A stretch of DNA of 64,000 nucleotides from Corydoras sp. C115. Taxonomy: Eukaryota; Chordata; Actinopteri; Siluriformes; Callichthyidae. The position numbers and the translations under genes were made by a program. Positions 1 through 11,683 of this stretch are shown here, one piece after another. The DNA is taken from positions 1,021,001-1,085,000 of the forward strand of contig JAFMOC010000032.1 of NCBI GenBank assembly GCA_019802505.1, given 5' to 3'. Position 1 is the stretch's first letter, and the number at the start of each line of letters is the position of its first letter. The notes below the pieces were generated by a model that was given only the letters and a program-made list of their open reading frames with translations, searched no databases and was not told the DNA's origin.

Positions 1-281
1 GCTAGGGGTTCGAATCCCCATCTGGGTGGAGTTTCCATGTTCTCCCCGGGTCCGGGTTCTCCGGTTTCCTCCCACAGTCCAAAAACATGGATCAAGTCAA
101 TTGAATTCTCAAAATTGCCCCATATAGAGTGTGTCTGTGTGAGTGAGTGTGTGCCCAGCGATGGATTGGCACCCTGTCCTGGGTCTATCTGCCCAGCGCC
201 CGAGACGTTCTCCCCTGGATGGGCATGGGGAACCCCCCCGCGACCCTACTAGAGGATAAAGCGGGAGATAATGAATGAATG
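1..281 (+). mobile_element. tRNA-derived SINE with V-SINE-like core, cut by the window edge
   Basis: Starts inside the B box region (GGTTCGAATCC), continues through the central core (tttccatgttctcc, cacagtccaaaaacatgg), the segment 'gcccagcgatggattggc', and ends in the ataatgaatgaatg tail. The family is the main SINE of this window. It is non-autonomous, transcribed by RNA polymerase III and mobilised by a LINE partner (family knowledge). The tail abuts a 'cattataa' foldback fragment, so it may have inserted into that element. Confidence 0.9.
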
Positions 282-382
282 TGTGACAAATGTTATAAAG
301 CGTTATGAATACTTGATAAAGTTGAATGCATGCACTTATAATGCATTATGAACACCAGATTCATAGAAATTGTTCCCGAAGG
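282..382. repeat. Terminal arm of a 'cataatgcattataa' foldback repeat
   Basis: Carries gttataaagcgttatgaa, cttataatgcattatgaac and a terminal ccagattcatagaaattgtt, the same arm that ends the complete copy at 45022-46053. The rest of the element would lie to the left of the SINE, outside the window. Confidence 0.7.
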
Positions 383-1485
383 AACAATGGAAACCTCATC
401 CGTCAATACTCGATCAGCTCTGTCTGTGTTCAGTTACTTAAAGTACAACAGCCTCTCATTATTTAGAACTGGTGCAAAAAACATGAGCTCAAACCACAAT
501 GCTAATTATTTACGGCAACAAAAGGCAAACATGCGCCTCTCTGATGGACCTTGGTGCTAATGGTATTGATACTAACCATGTAAAAATCGACTGCACAACA
601 AAATAACAGGTCCACAGATAGACAGCTATCCCATGGTCTATTATCAAAAACCACAGCTTTCAACATGCTCCTGTAATGCTATCGTGATTAAGAGGCCTGC
701 TCAAACTGAGCCTTTACTTCACCCCAAACGAGACACGTTTTTTTCTATCGCACCGTGGCCATTTCCTATTGTTTTCTGCTCTGCACAGGAGCTCCATTAA
801 GATGTCACAAACCAGTAATGATCGAGCAATTACACACATTGCTTTCGCAAACCTCTTATGCTTTCAAGAGAACGCCTTCAATTCACTTGCAAGACAGTAT
901 GCTTATGGGCTGAGAAAGATCAGTGGAACAGGTGGGCTTCTAATTGATCAGGGGTTCTGTGTTGGATGGGTCGGAAGGTCGACTTGATGTAGGTTTTTCA
1001 TTCAAACTGCTTTTAAAAGGTACAAAATTACAAAGAGTAATGATTTAGAAGAGAGCCATTCAAGCCATCTATATTGATTTTCTTTTAATATTCCCCAGCG
1101 TGTTGTGGTTCCGAGTGCTCAGAAAAGTTGCGGAAGAACTGCGGCCTGAACCGACGTGATGGAAGCCGATGCTGAGGATATTAGAAAGTGGATTCTCACG
1201 GGAGGGATTTGAAAGAAAAAACTTTCCAAACTTAGGGCCTTGAAGCAATTACTTCATAGTGTCTTTGTAAATAGTTACAGTACGGAGTGAATGATGATGA
1301 ATCTGTAGTGTTTTCATTTTTAATTTTAAATGGTTACATCAGCAGACATTACATTACATTGTATCGACTGGACAAATTGATGTACTACATCCACAGAAAC
1401 TACAACCTAAGAATCACTATAAATACAAGAAACCCAATACGACAAACGTTAACAGGTAAATTGACTACAACATGCCTTAAACTAG
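383..1485. other. Intron, no recognised repeat
   Basis: Mixed AT-rich sequence without gene-like open frames on either strand, no splice-flanked coding block and no recognisable repeat copy. It lies in the intron downstream of the LNS6 exon if transcription continues left. Confidence 0.6.
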
Positions 1486-1754
1486 TGGAGTTTCCATGTT
1501 CTCCCCGTGTCTGCGTGGGTTTCCTCCGGGTTCTCCAGTTACCTCCCACAGTCCAAAGACATGGATCAAGTCAATTGAGTTCTCCAAATTGCCCCATATA
1601 GAGTGTGTTTGTGTGAGTGAGTGTGTGCCCAGCGATAGATTGGCGCCCTGTCCTGGGTGTATCTGCCCAGCGCCCGAGACGTTCTCCCCTGGATGGGCAT
1701 GGGGAACCCCCCGCGACCCTAATAGAGGATAAAGCGGGAGAAAATGAATGAATG
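1486..1754 (+). mobile_element. 5'-truncated SINE copy
   Basis: Begins at gtggagtttccatgttctcc, just after where the tRNA-like head should end, so the pol III promoter is missing. The core and the 3' segment to aaaatgaatgaatg are intact. Loss of the head at the tRNA/core border is a LINE-style 5' truncation. Confidence 0.88.
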
Positions 1755-1835
1755 TATATGTATATACAGAAGTATATGTGTGAGTTTTAGTTTTAGAATA
1801 ACTGCTAAATTTCACGTAAACTATTCAGAAAATTC

Positions 1836-1920
1836 AAGAAAATTAGATATAAATACAGTATAGATATGTAAAATATAATATAATATTCATCTATGAATAT
1901 ATAGAATATACAATATACAA
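1836..1920 (-). repeat. 85-bp flank shared with 63129-63213, probable SINE 3'-transduced segment
   Basis: This AT-rich 85-bp block lies immediately 3' (minus sense) of the SINE at 1921-2267. It matches 63129-63213 at 84 of 85 positions, and the latter lies in the same place relative to another SINE. Similarity ends abruptly at 'aagaaaattag' on one side and at the SINE on the other. Confidence 0.8.
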
Positions 1921-2267
1921 TTCATTCATTCATTATCTCCCGCTTTATCCTCTATTAGGGTCGCAGTGGGGTTCCCCATGCCCATCCAGGGGAGAACGTC
2001 TCGGGCGCTGGGCAGATACACCCAGGACAGGGCGCCAATCCATCGCTGGGCACAGACTCACTCACACACACACACTCTATATGGGGCAATTTTGAGAATT
2101 CAATTGACTTGATCCATGTTTTTGGACTGTGGGAGGAAACCGGAGAACCCGGAGGAAACCCACGCAGACACGGGGAGAACATGGAAACTCCACCCAGATG
2201 GGGATTCGAACCGGGAATCCCTAGTGCCGAGAGGCGAACGTGCTGACCACTAAGCCACCGTGCCGCC
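1921..2267 (-). mobile_element. Full-length SINE copy with extra 3' flank
   Basis: Complete copy from the (attc)n tail to the ggcggcacggtggcttagtgg head (as read on the minus strand), with A box and B box intact. Imperfect direct repeats (taaactatt...aattcaa) occur at 1817-1837 and 2271-2290. They enclose both the SINE and the 85-bp flank rather than the SINE alone. Confidence 0.92.
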
Positions 2268-2879
2268 ACTTAAACTATTGATTAATTCAATTTCTCTTTT
2301 TTCTTTCCATCTATCCATCTTTTAAAGAGGTAAAGGTACCCATGTTTCTATTCTGTAACTAATGCTGCTTCAAAATATAAAAAAAAATTCAGTCCCATCA
2401 ATATGAAGTTGAGAAAATCCATGATTAATCAGCCAGATCATGTGTGAGATAATGTACCGCTTATGAACATGGCTCTCTAACAGTCCCTGAAGAACTCCTC
2501 TCTGCACATGAATGACAAATGCAATATCTGTGGCAGGCAGTATATCTCGCGTTCTGTCTGTGTTTTCAGGTAGTGTAATTAAAATCATCATGGCTGTACA
2601 CGGCTTTCCCGTCTAAAAGCTTTCTACGGGGAGGTACAGACTGCGGGAAAAAAGAGACAGTCTTCCAACTGTAATTAAGCTGTCCAGAGCAGATTAATAT
2701 TTCACCCTGCCACACAACAGGCTCCACGGACTGCGCAATAGGACACGAGCAACATTTATGGACTAATTAACAGAGATGCACCCACGATGATTACGTTAAA
2801 ATTATTTTAGGCTATTTCCTGGGCCAAATTGCAGCCTGCAAAACTCTTCGATGTGAGTCAGGGTGTAGCCACATGCAGC

Positions 2880-2919
<40 letters not shown>

Positions 2920-3297
2920 AATAAAATGCCTTGCAGCAATAATTAAGCATAAACAAAGAGCGGTATTTTCTGCCTGTAATCTGAACAATAAACTCTATAC
3001 TGCAGAACCAATTTAACAAAAATCCACGCATGAGATATGAAATAAGACAAGGTGTTCAATTAAATACTATTAAAGTAAAGGCACACTGTTGGCCATATTT
3101 CAGACTATTGGTAAATTCCTGGAACATACAACCCACAGGCAATGGTGAGAGCTCTAACTATATACTGTATGTAATGGCGAACGTGTCTAGCTTCATTTAT
3201 CACATTTGATATACTATATCTTTAGGAGCCTGTGGAGGTTTATATACTCTCTACTACTCCAAGAAGTGGCTCAAGGGGCTTTATTTTAGTCGATTTT
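2268..3297. other. Intron with (CA)n at 2882-2916 and a homeobox-site-rich stretch
   Basis: No coding signal. About 2600-2870 is free of recognisable repeats, less AT-rich than its surroundings, and holds several TAATTA/TTAAT-type sites and 'cctgggccaaattgcagcctgc'-like mixed sequence; a candidate conserved non-coding element. A pure CA dinucleotide tract follows at 2882-2916. Confidence 0.5.
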
Positions 3298-3420
3298 ATC
3301 TAGCGATCAATCGTGCACCTTGCAGCTTTATTTTGGGTATGTCAATGTGTCTTGGCTATAGTGGCAATGTGATTCATGGGTGCGTTTTGGGCGTCAAATA
3401 TACATAAACGTCAATAAACT
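3298..3420 (+). repeat. Unnamed dispersed repeat, copy 1
   Basis: The block 'gcgatcaatcgtgcacc' then 'gcagctttattttggg' recurs in diverged form at 61330-61400 ('gccatcgaccatgcacc', 'gcagcttgatttgggg'). That copy continues into the 'cttccctttaagaaccaggtgc' segment also found at 33380-33420 and 27715-27735. No coding potential was seen. Confidence 0.6.
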
Positions 3421-3479
3421 ATTGAAGAAAAACATCATCACAAGCCCAAGCCAACTGGCTAGTATCTTATAAATAAAGT

Positions 3480-3481
<2 letters not shown>

Positions 3482-3512
<31 letters not shown>

Positions 3513-3690
3513 CCTATAGAAATACTTACTCTTTACAAACTCTTTAGAACCTGGTGAAGGTTTACACACTCTTTACAAACCACCAAGATGCAGATCATGA
3601 TGTCTAAACTTCTCTACGTGGTTCAAGCAGCAACATCAGTGATTGTGGCCAAGAGCAGTTAGTGCAATTATAAGCAGGGAAAACTAATAT
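3482..3690 (+). repeat. (GT)n-headed dispersed repeat, copy 1
   Basis: A (TG)n tract (3482-3510) followed by ttcctatagaaa, 'tttagaacctggtgaagg', 'aaaccaccaag' and 'ctacgtggttcaagcagcaac'. The same order of blocks occurs at 29260-29520. A third fragment, at about 3222-3285, holds 'gcctgtggaggtttatatac'. The microsatellite belongs to the repeat unit, so its presence in both copies is inherited. Confidence 0.75.
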
Positions 3691-5073
3691 TTAGGTGATG
3701 TGGAAGTTGTTTTGTTTGCAATTTAGATTTTTATTTTTCGGCACGAGAACGGCAAAACTACACATAAATTAGCGTTTACAACGTTTGCAGGTAACGTCAT
3801 TATGTTGCCTTTTTACGGCCAAGAAAGGACAAGAAACATATAAACTCCAACCTATTTAACTCACTGGACTTTCTAATAAATAAGCAAACAGCCATGCCCT
3901 AATCATCCGCCAACAGCCACTGTTCATTTCTCTTAATGCTGTGAATTTGGTCAAAATGCACTTATTTACTCACTGTAAGTAAATCTGCACGGTCTCTGAC
4001 TTGAAGATATAATACAATGGGATAGAGGATTTCTATTTATAAATGCAGCCTGCAGCTTTCAGAAACTGTGTCAAGTCTTAACAACCTCCATGCACTCTGA
4101 CAATACAGTCCTCTGGCCTTTATTCATTTTCCCCTTGACTTGTTCCTTCCTTTCTGCTTCTCTGGTCTTCCAGCACTTCTGTTCGAAAGCTAAATGGTTT
4201 CATCCTTAATGTTTGTCTCCGTGTTCAGCTCTAGTGAAAAATGTGCTTGTTTTGGAATTTGATTCAATGTTATTGTTGTTTTATTGGATTGAACAAGTAG
4301 GATATCTATGCCAGAGATGCATATCAGAATTTATTAGCATTTTTCCATGTTCTTATGATCTCTGCCCTCCCTCTGCATGGAATCGAGAAGACTGTAAAAA
4401 ATTGAGATGATTCATTTTAATGTCTTTGATCTTTAAGTGAATTTGTTAAGACGTTTGTGGAGATTGTGCCAATTAGTATCAGAAAACATGGGGTTTTAAG
4501 GCAACTATGTGATAAACATGTGGTTTATGGAATCATAGCTTTGAAATACAGACTTGCTCAACGTGCTTCACCAGCTACATCTAAGGTCATCATCACTCTT
4601 TTTATTAACGTGTTTTTTGACATTTGCATTACAAGTTTTGTGTGCTTTATTGTAATTTGAATATTGTAAGCTGGCTCATGATGAATGTGCCGAGATATTT
4701 ATTATTAATAGATAGTCATGAATTACTGCGTAGGACACACTTGTCTAAAAAAAAGTCGTGACTTGCATCACAGGCAGTAAATGGAAGCTATACCGGCTAC
4801 CTCGTTGGTTTCAGTACAACAAAGATGAAAGTAATTAATGTTTTTCTTGGTAGACCTTGAATCCCAGAGCAACAGCACTGGAGATATGAGGACACACACA
4901 CACACACACATACACACACACACACACACACATATTACATATATTATATAGTGTGTTATCTTCATCTTCCAGGTCTTTATGTCAAACATGATATAAGACC
5001 TGAGATTAAAAGAGGTTTCTTGAAAAAAAATGATAGGATAAATTTAATTAGTACTTTTAATACATATTTTGGG
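3691..5073. other. Intron with compound (CA)n at 4892-4932
   Basis: No exon-like block. A CA tract interrupted once by a T lies at 4892-4932, followed by an AT-rich tail. Open frames here are short and composition-driven. Confidence 0.6.
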
Positions 5074-5614
5074 CGGCATGGTGGTGTAGTGGTTAGCATG
5101 TCCACCTCTAAGTGCTGGGGACCCAGATTTAAATCCTGATCTGGATGGAATTTCCATGTTCCCCTTGTCTGTATTGGTTTTATTCCGGCTGTCTGGTTTC
5201 CTCCCACAGCCCAAAAACATGGATTCAAGGCGAATTGCTCTAAATTGCCCCTGTACAGTGTGCGTGTGTAAGTGAGTGATGCATGCCTAGCGATTGATTA
5301 GTGCCCTTTCCTGGGTGTATCTTCCTGACTCCCTGGATTGGCATACGGAACTCCCCACGCATTGGGGATCCAGGTATGACTCCAGATCTAGTTTCCATGT
5401 TCACCTTGTGTTGGCTTGGTTTCTTAGGTGTCTAAAAACATGGATTCAAGCCTCCTCTGAATTGCCCCTATATAGTGCATGTGTGAGTGAGTGTGTACCC
5501 AATGATGGATTGGTGCCCTGTCCTAGCTAGAGCCTGAAACCTTCTCCCTGGATGGGCATGGGTCCCCCCCTACTCTGGTATAGGATTTAGGGGAATATAA
5601 TGGATGGATGGGCA
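5074..5614 (+). mobile_element. Two old SINE copies in tandem, same strand
   Basis: The first (5074-5360) begins gggcggcatggtggtgtag and retains head, core and 3' segment, heavily diverged. The second starts again in the head-proximal 'ggggatccaggtatgac' and ends in ataatggatggatgg near 5614. The middle 'ggattcaaggcgaattg' type marks an older subfamily than the young 'ggatcaagtcaattga' copies. Confidence 0.8.
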
Positions 5615-5879
5615 GTTACCATTAACACTTTATTTTATCCTATAGTTTGTCAAATTGTCACTAGTTGGTTATTGCGAGTTCAAACCTTTCCCATGTGATC
5701 AGGCTAAACCGTTGCCCTTTACCTCTCCTTCTGGACAAAATGCTTAATGGGATCACACAGAGAAATAAATAAACTCCCCTCCATGTTCGACAGAGTGGTA
5801 TTACTCACCATGGTGCCACACAAAGCCCTTATCGAATTACTACTCGGAATGATGCGCCATTGACTGTAATTTGCAAGAT

Positions 5880-5926
5880 CAAAAAAAAAAAAAAAAAAAA
5901 AAAGAAGGAGAAAAAAAAAAAAAAAA
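5880..5926. repeat. Poly(A) tract, interrupted
   Basis: Two A runs separated by gaaggag. No retroposed body is recognisable immediately upstream. Confidence 0.9.
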
Positions 5927-6599
5927 CGTGCCCCATCCCTCCCTAACTGCTGTCTCCTCTCACCCCATACTCAATATCTCTGCAGCCATCATTCCGCCTT
6001 ATTCCTCCACTTCATCACTCTTTTCTTCTCCTCCCTTACACGGATTCATTCACACTCCTGTCAGATAACTTTTTGGTCCCTCTATATCTTGGGGGAGCAT
6101 CCTCCCCCCCCGCTGTTCTAATATACCCACTTGTTATACAAGACATTCATTTTAGCCAGTTCCTCTCACTTCCTGTCTCCAGGGCTGGTAGTGTGGAGCG
6201 GCGCAAATAAACGGTTGAGATGATTAGAAGTGAAGGATGAGTGGTGATAGCTCCAAAATGCTTGCACACACAGATGAGATGAAGGTTGATGGGGGATGCA
6301 GTTGCTGGAACTGCGGGGTCAGGCATATCGACTGAATTAAAAAGCCACTTGCTTAGCCGCGCACGGCACCTTGAACCACATTTACAGGCGTTACTCGGAA
6401 CATCTGCGCAGGAAGTGGTGGAAGACGCCTGAACATGTGACGACAATCCATCAATAGCATACAGAACCGAATTAGAGTTCTACACTAATTAAGAGAAATA
6501 ACATACAAAACTCCACAGATTAAGAACCCGGAAGTGCTAATCAATCAAACACACAACCAAACAATTGCCTTTAACATATAATCTAATCTCAGATTAATC
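5927..6599. other. Intron, pyrimidine-rich then unique
   Basis: A C/T-rich stretch (5930-6110) is followed by unique mixed sequence at 6150-6480. A 99-codon minus-strand frame at 6147-6446 has no neurexin or other family resemblance and no splice context. Confidence 0.5.
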
Positions 6600-7024
6600 T
6601 TATTATCTTCCACTTAAACCTCGATTAAGGTCGTGTCAGGGTTCCCTATGCCCATTCATGGGAGAACGTTCCGGGCGCTGGGCTGAAACACCCAGAACAT
6701 GGTGCCAATCCATCACTGGGTACACACTCACTCACACAGAAGCATACTATATGGGGCAATTAAGAGCAGCCAATTCATTTCGAATCCATGTTTTTGGACT
6801 GTGACGGAAAACCGCAGAACCTGGAGAACATGGACACCACCTAGATCAGGATTCAAACCTGGAACCCAGCACATGTCTTAATAGATCTTAATAGCATCAT
6901 CTCCTCATCTTCTGCTTAATCTTCTACTTAGGTTGCAGGGGTTCCCCATGCCCATCCAGGGGAGAACGTTTTGGGCGCTGGGCAGATACATCAAGGATAG
7001 GGCACCAGTTTATTGCTGATCACA

Positions 7025-7066
<42 letters not shown>

Positions 7067-7200
7067 TTATATAGTGGCAATTTAGAACATCCAATCCACC
7101 TTGAATAAATTATTTGAACTGTAGGAGGAAACCAAAGAACCCAGAGAACACGGAACCTCCACCCACTCCACAGATTTGAACCTGAATCCCCTGAGCATGT
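6600..7200 (-). mobile_element. Two old SINE copies in tandem, minus strand
   Basis: Copy one runs from 'attatcttccacttaaacc' (6600) to 'aacccagcacatgtc' (about 6876). Copy two runs from 'atcttctgcttaatc' (6905) to about 7200 and has a (CT)n expansion at 7028-7057 where young copies have the short CA/GT-rich spacer. Both lack the distal tRNA head. Confidence 0.8.
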
Positions 7201-8584
7201 TTATACATTTCTTTTAAATCTAATGGTAATAAAAATAAGCCACTACATATCCTAAGATTTGGTGTATCCTAAATTATCCAAACACCGTCAGAGCCATGCA
7301 TACTTACTTTAGTGGATCTTACCAGTTCTCGGCCAGTAAAAGCTTGTATTTAAATGTGTAGTTGACAGACATTTTTCAATTAACAGCTTATATATCCACG
7401 AAAGAAGGAAAATTGCTTGTCACTGAAGTTCCATTTAGAATTCAAGGGTGTTGTTTAGTCACAGAGCGTGTTACTTGATTCTGCTATTTATAAAATCAAA
7501 ATATTCCGTGTAAAACTGAAGCAGCTTCGAATTAGAGCTGGAAATTCGAGCGTGTCTCTGCTCTATTAAGAATAAATAAATAAAAAAACAAAAATGGTGT
7601 CACCCCGAGGTAATACTTGACTGCTGTTGGATATCAACATCGCTGGGCTGAGCGAAACCACACCAAGCAGTCTTAGTGTAATGGCGGTGTGACGGCATGA
7701 TATGCAGAGCACCACAAACCGACGAAAGGGCAGGTTGTCGGCGATGGCTGTGCTACATTAGCTTCATTGACCTCATTTAGTGGTTCCATATTGTTTCCAT
7801 CCCTGAGACGGTGAAAGAAGCGTAGGGAAAGCGAAGGGGTGATGTGCACCAAATGCAATTACACGCAAATCACAGGCCACGTAGCACATTATAGACAATT
7901 TCAATGACACCAATTCCATCACCCCGGTGTAAACTCTTCCTAATGTTTTAATGCAATTTTATGTCACACTGTATTTATTATGATAATCAGAGTCTCATAA
8001 TATGCTCCATTCAAAGTCCCCATATGCTCTGTTTACTGCTGTGTAAATCGACTCTGACTGGAAAGGGACCATATGGCCGATTTCGCAAAAGATAAATTCG
8101 GACGGCTTACATTCGCTTTGATTTCATTTAATACTGTCTTGATTAGATTTTTTTCCAGATATATAAATATATAATTAGAAATAAATAAGGATTCACCAGT
8201 TTTTTCCAGGAATAAAAATTTAAGAAATGCCACTATATATTTGTTGCCAAGATTCCAAGAGAAAATAAATAGGTCAAGGACTGTAGGAGGTTAAAAACCT
8301 TCTGTTCTCAGACAGGCAGCAAAATTGAGTTGGACTCTAAAAGTCAGGTGTTTAGCTCTATATGGATGCAGGGCTTGAACTACACCTATGACTTACTGTT
8401 GTCAAGCACCATACATTACTTTTTTTTTTTTTTTTTTTAAACGCATACACGTGAGTGCTGGATATAAAGGTATAATTTAATTTTAAAGAATAATTATTTG
8501 CATGAAAAACCATAAGACCCATAAGACATAAATAATAATCAAATCAATTATTTTTTAAGGAAAATGGATGCTCTGAAGCTCAGG

Positions 8585-8588
<4 letters not shown>
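7201..8588. other. Intron, no recognised repeat
   Basis: Unique sequence. About 7600-7880 is richer in GC and CpG than its surroundings but has no exon signature. A poly(T) run sits at about 8420-8438. Confidence 0.5.

Positions 8589-8665
<77 letters not shown>
8589..8665. repeat. (TA)n microsatellite, about 77 bp
   Basis: Uninterrupted TA dinucleotides. Tracts of this length are self-complementary and can extrude as cruciforms. Confidence 0.97.
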
Positions 8666-8667
<2 letters not shown>

Positions 8668-8841
8668 ATCGATATAAAATCAATAATAATATCAACATTC
8701 ATTGTTTAAAAATTATTATTTTTAATAGAGCGACCCACTGAACCCACTTCCTCAAATCAGTGATGTATGAACTGTATTTACCTGACATCTTGATCGACGT
8801 TTTAAGATGCAATCCTTAATAGTATACCTAAATCCAGGAAT

Positions 8842-8865
8842 TATATATATATATATATATATATA
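8842..8865. repeat. (TA)n microsatellite flanking the SINE on its left
   Basis: Pure TA repeats abut the (attc)n tail of the SINE at 8866. The mirror tract lies at 9217-9300. Confidence 0.95.
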
Positions 8866-9331
<466 letters not shown>

Positions 9332-9348
9332 TACATGCATAAAACACA

Positions 9349-9843
9349 AGTCAAAAATTTGGACACGCCTCCTTCTTGCTCCATTTCCTCTACTTACCAT
9401 ATTGATGGATTTTGTAGTTTTATAATTACAAACTGCAGTCCATTTGTTTTCTTTGTTTTGTTAATATCCTGTTGGTTCTCTGTTCTCTATTGATCAGGAT
9501 AATCACAGAACAGGTATCATTTGGGTGGTGGATTGTTTATTGTCAGTTCTGCAGTGACACTGATGTGGTGAGGGGGTTTTAGTGCAGCAGTGCTGCTGTA
9601 GTTTCATTTAAACACCATAATGAACCAACCAAATTATACCTGCTCTGTGGTGCTACTATTAGGGGCAAGACCATTAAAGAACAGAATAAAGAGGACGTAC
9701 ACAGTATGTACTTTAGAACACAAACAAATGGACTACAGAATGGAATTGTAGAACTACAAAGTCCATCGTTACAGGAAGTGGAACTGAGAACATGGACAAT
9801 AAATGAATCAAAAAGAAGTCATGTCCAAACTTTTGATTGCCAT
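9349..9843 (+). mobile_element. Palindromic MITE, Tc1/mariner type, near-complete
   Basis: The left end agtcaaaaatttggacacg and the right end catgtccaaacttttgattg are inverted repeats. Internal arms also pair: 'gattttgtagttttataatt' against 'aattgtagaactacaaagtc', and 'cagtccatttgtttt' against 'caaatggactaca'. The centre reads 'gtgcagcagtgctgctgtag'. It has no transposase frame. The better preserved copy at 53363-53853 shows TA-CAGT...ACTG-TA borders, which assigns the family by inference. Confidence 0.8.
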
Positions 9844-10349
9844 TTATAAATAAAGCTACATATATAGATTTTGATTTCATCATATCAACAGTGCACAGTC
9901 AGGAAAACATACTTCCTTTGACTTTATGAATATGTCAGCTGTATGATAAGAAGGAACTATAAAGAGGAGGGAATATAAAACCTTTCATAAAGTTATTTTC
10001 ATATTTTCTTTTTCTTCTCGAGATTAATAATGCAGCACTGCAAGTGTATCATCTCCCCCCTGCAAGTGTTCTCCCGGAATCACATTCACAGATCCTGCCT
10101 CACATCTGAGCCTCAAATCACAGCTCGAGTACACTGACAGCCGCCACCCATCCCCCCCACACACCACCACCACCAAACCCACTCACCCAATCACACACAA
10201 CAACAGCATAATAGTCCCATAGGACCTTACAAGTGGTGAGAACCATATAGAACCCAGGTGGTTCATAGTCTCTCAGTTAAAGAAGACCAGATATCAGAGC
10301 ACATACACTTTTTTATCAATGTGTCATATACAATATATTAATGGCAATA
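9844..10349. other. Intron, no recognised repeat
   Basis: Unique sequence with a C/A-rich stretch at 10140-10200 (caccaccaccaaaccc) and no exon signature. Confidence 0.5.
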
Positions 10350-10612
10350 CATCCATCTCCTGCTAAATCCTATATTAGTGTAGCAGGGGAAGTCTGGGAT
10401 CCAAGAGTCATTCACACACTATATAGGGGCAATTTAGAGCAGCCAATTTAACTTGAATCCATGTTTTTTGGACTGTGATAGGAAACTAGAGAACCCGGAG
10501 GTGACCCATGCAGACACGAGAAGTACATGAAAACTCCACTCAGATTGCAATTCGAACCTGGATCCCCAGCACTGAAAGGTGGATGTGCTAATCACTACGC
10601 CCCCATGCCGCA
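10350..10612 (-). mobile_element. Old SINE copy with an internal deletion
   Basis: Tail-proximal 'ccatctcctgctaaatcc' to head 'cactacgcccccatgccgc'. The segment between 'gggaagtctggg' and 'cacactatataggggcaa' is much shorter than in complete copies. Confidence 0.75.
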
Positions 10613-11682
10613 TTAATAGAAATACAGATTAATATCCGATTCAAGCTGAGCACTAAGCCTGTTTTTTTTATTTCTTCACCCGATTTTTTTCTTTAATAAA
10701 TGCATTCATTAAATCAACCATTGTTTCTTTTTATAATAGTGGGTTTGTAAAGTTTTATAAAATCAATAAGATGCTCGAGGTTGTGTATTATTGGGAATAA
10801 TTCATGAGACGAGGTGTTACTAAACTCCACTACCCGTCGGGCCTAACAACACTTCTAACCCATGATTTATTCACAATAACGCCACGCCCTCTCCTACCTT
10901 ATGGCTTAAATATATGTACAGCTGGTTCCTCCTACTACTGACTTGTATTCCTGTCATTTATACATCGCTTTGGTTTAAAACAAGCATCTGCTAAATGGCT
11001 AAATGTAAATGTGCTTTTATTTCCCATGTATGCCAGTTGACTTCCAGATCAACACATTCACCAGATTTATGAATCACGTTGAATAAATCAAGCTATGACA
11101 TGGTTTTGTTTTGTAAACATCTCAGAGAATTCCTGCACAAATACGGTCCTTGAAAACAGCTGAAAGAAAGAAGACATCGAGCGTAGTTGGATCAGCGTCA
11201 ACTCTGTCCGGACCTTTGCTATTTTATTAGCACTTCACCTCTGTGCTCTGCAGACTCATTCCCCTGTGTGTGCCGTGTATATATTCCTTTACATGATTGT
11301 ACAACCCGTCAGCCACGCTTGTTTTTCCATGTATGCGTGCGAGCCTTCTCATTGGCGGACCTCTCACTGGAACATCCAGTACTCAGGGGGGAATTTGCCG
11401 GCACGCTATTCCCCGCACACCTTTTACACCACCTGCCCTCAGACACGCACTAACTCGGTCTGTCCTCCGTCCCGACCGAACCCAATCAAACACCTCAGAC
11501 AACAACACGCCTGATGCTCGCACGCGATTGCTTACCGTCACGCTCCCCAGTGTAACCTGCGATCAGCTCATTTGCTGGGTGTCATCTCGGAGGGAGGCTA
11601 ATAACCAGACAAGCGTCACACTAGTTGCTATGTGCTATAAAATATCCCACAAAGGCCATGTTACACCTAAAAAAAACATATC
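10613..11682. other. Intron with a SINE/LINE-type tail at 10967-11013 and a GC-richer block
   Basis: 'tttggtttaaaacaagcatc' followed by 'tgctaaatggctaaatg' is the 3' tail typical of a common fish SINE/L2 group; the body upstream is too diverged to delimit. About 11190-11640 is GC- and CpG-richer than average and open in three frames for 70-140 codons, but no domain or splice context is visible. Confidence 0.5.
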
Positions 11683-11683
11683 G

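Noticed and set aside
5074..5614. Tandem SINE units considered as a CRISPR-like or satellite array
   Set aside because: Two diverged copies with tails only. No regular short repeats or spacers, and the genome is eukaryotic.
6147..6446. 99-codon Cys-containing minus-strand frame, considered as another EGF exon
   Set aside because: Cysteine spacing does not fit an EGF module and no neurexin sequence is recognisable.
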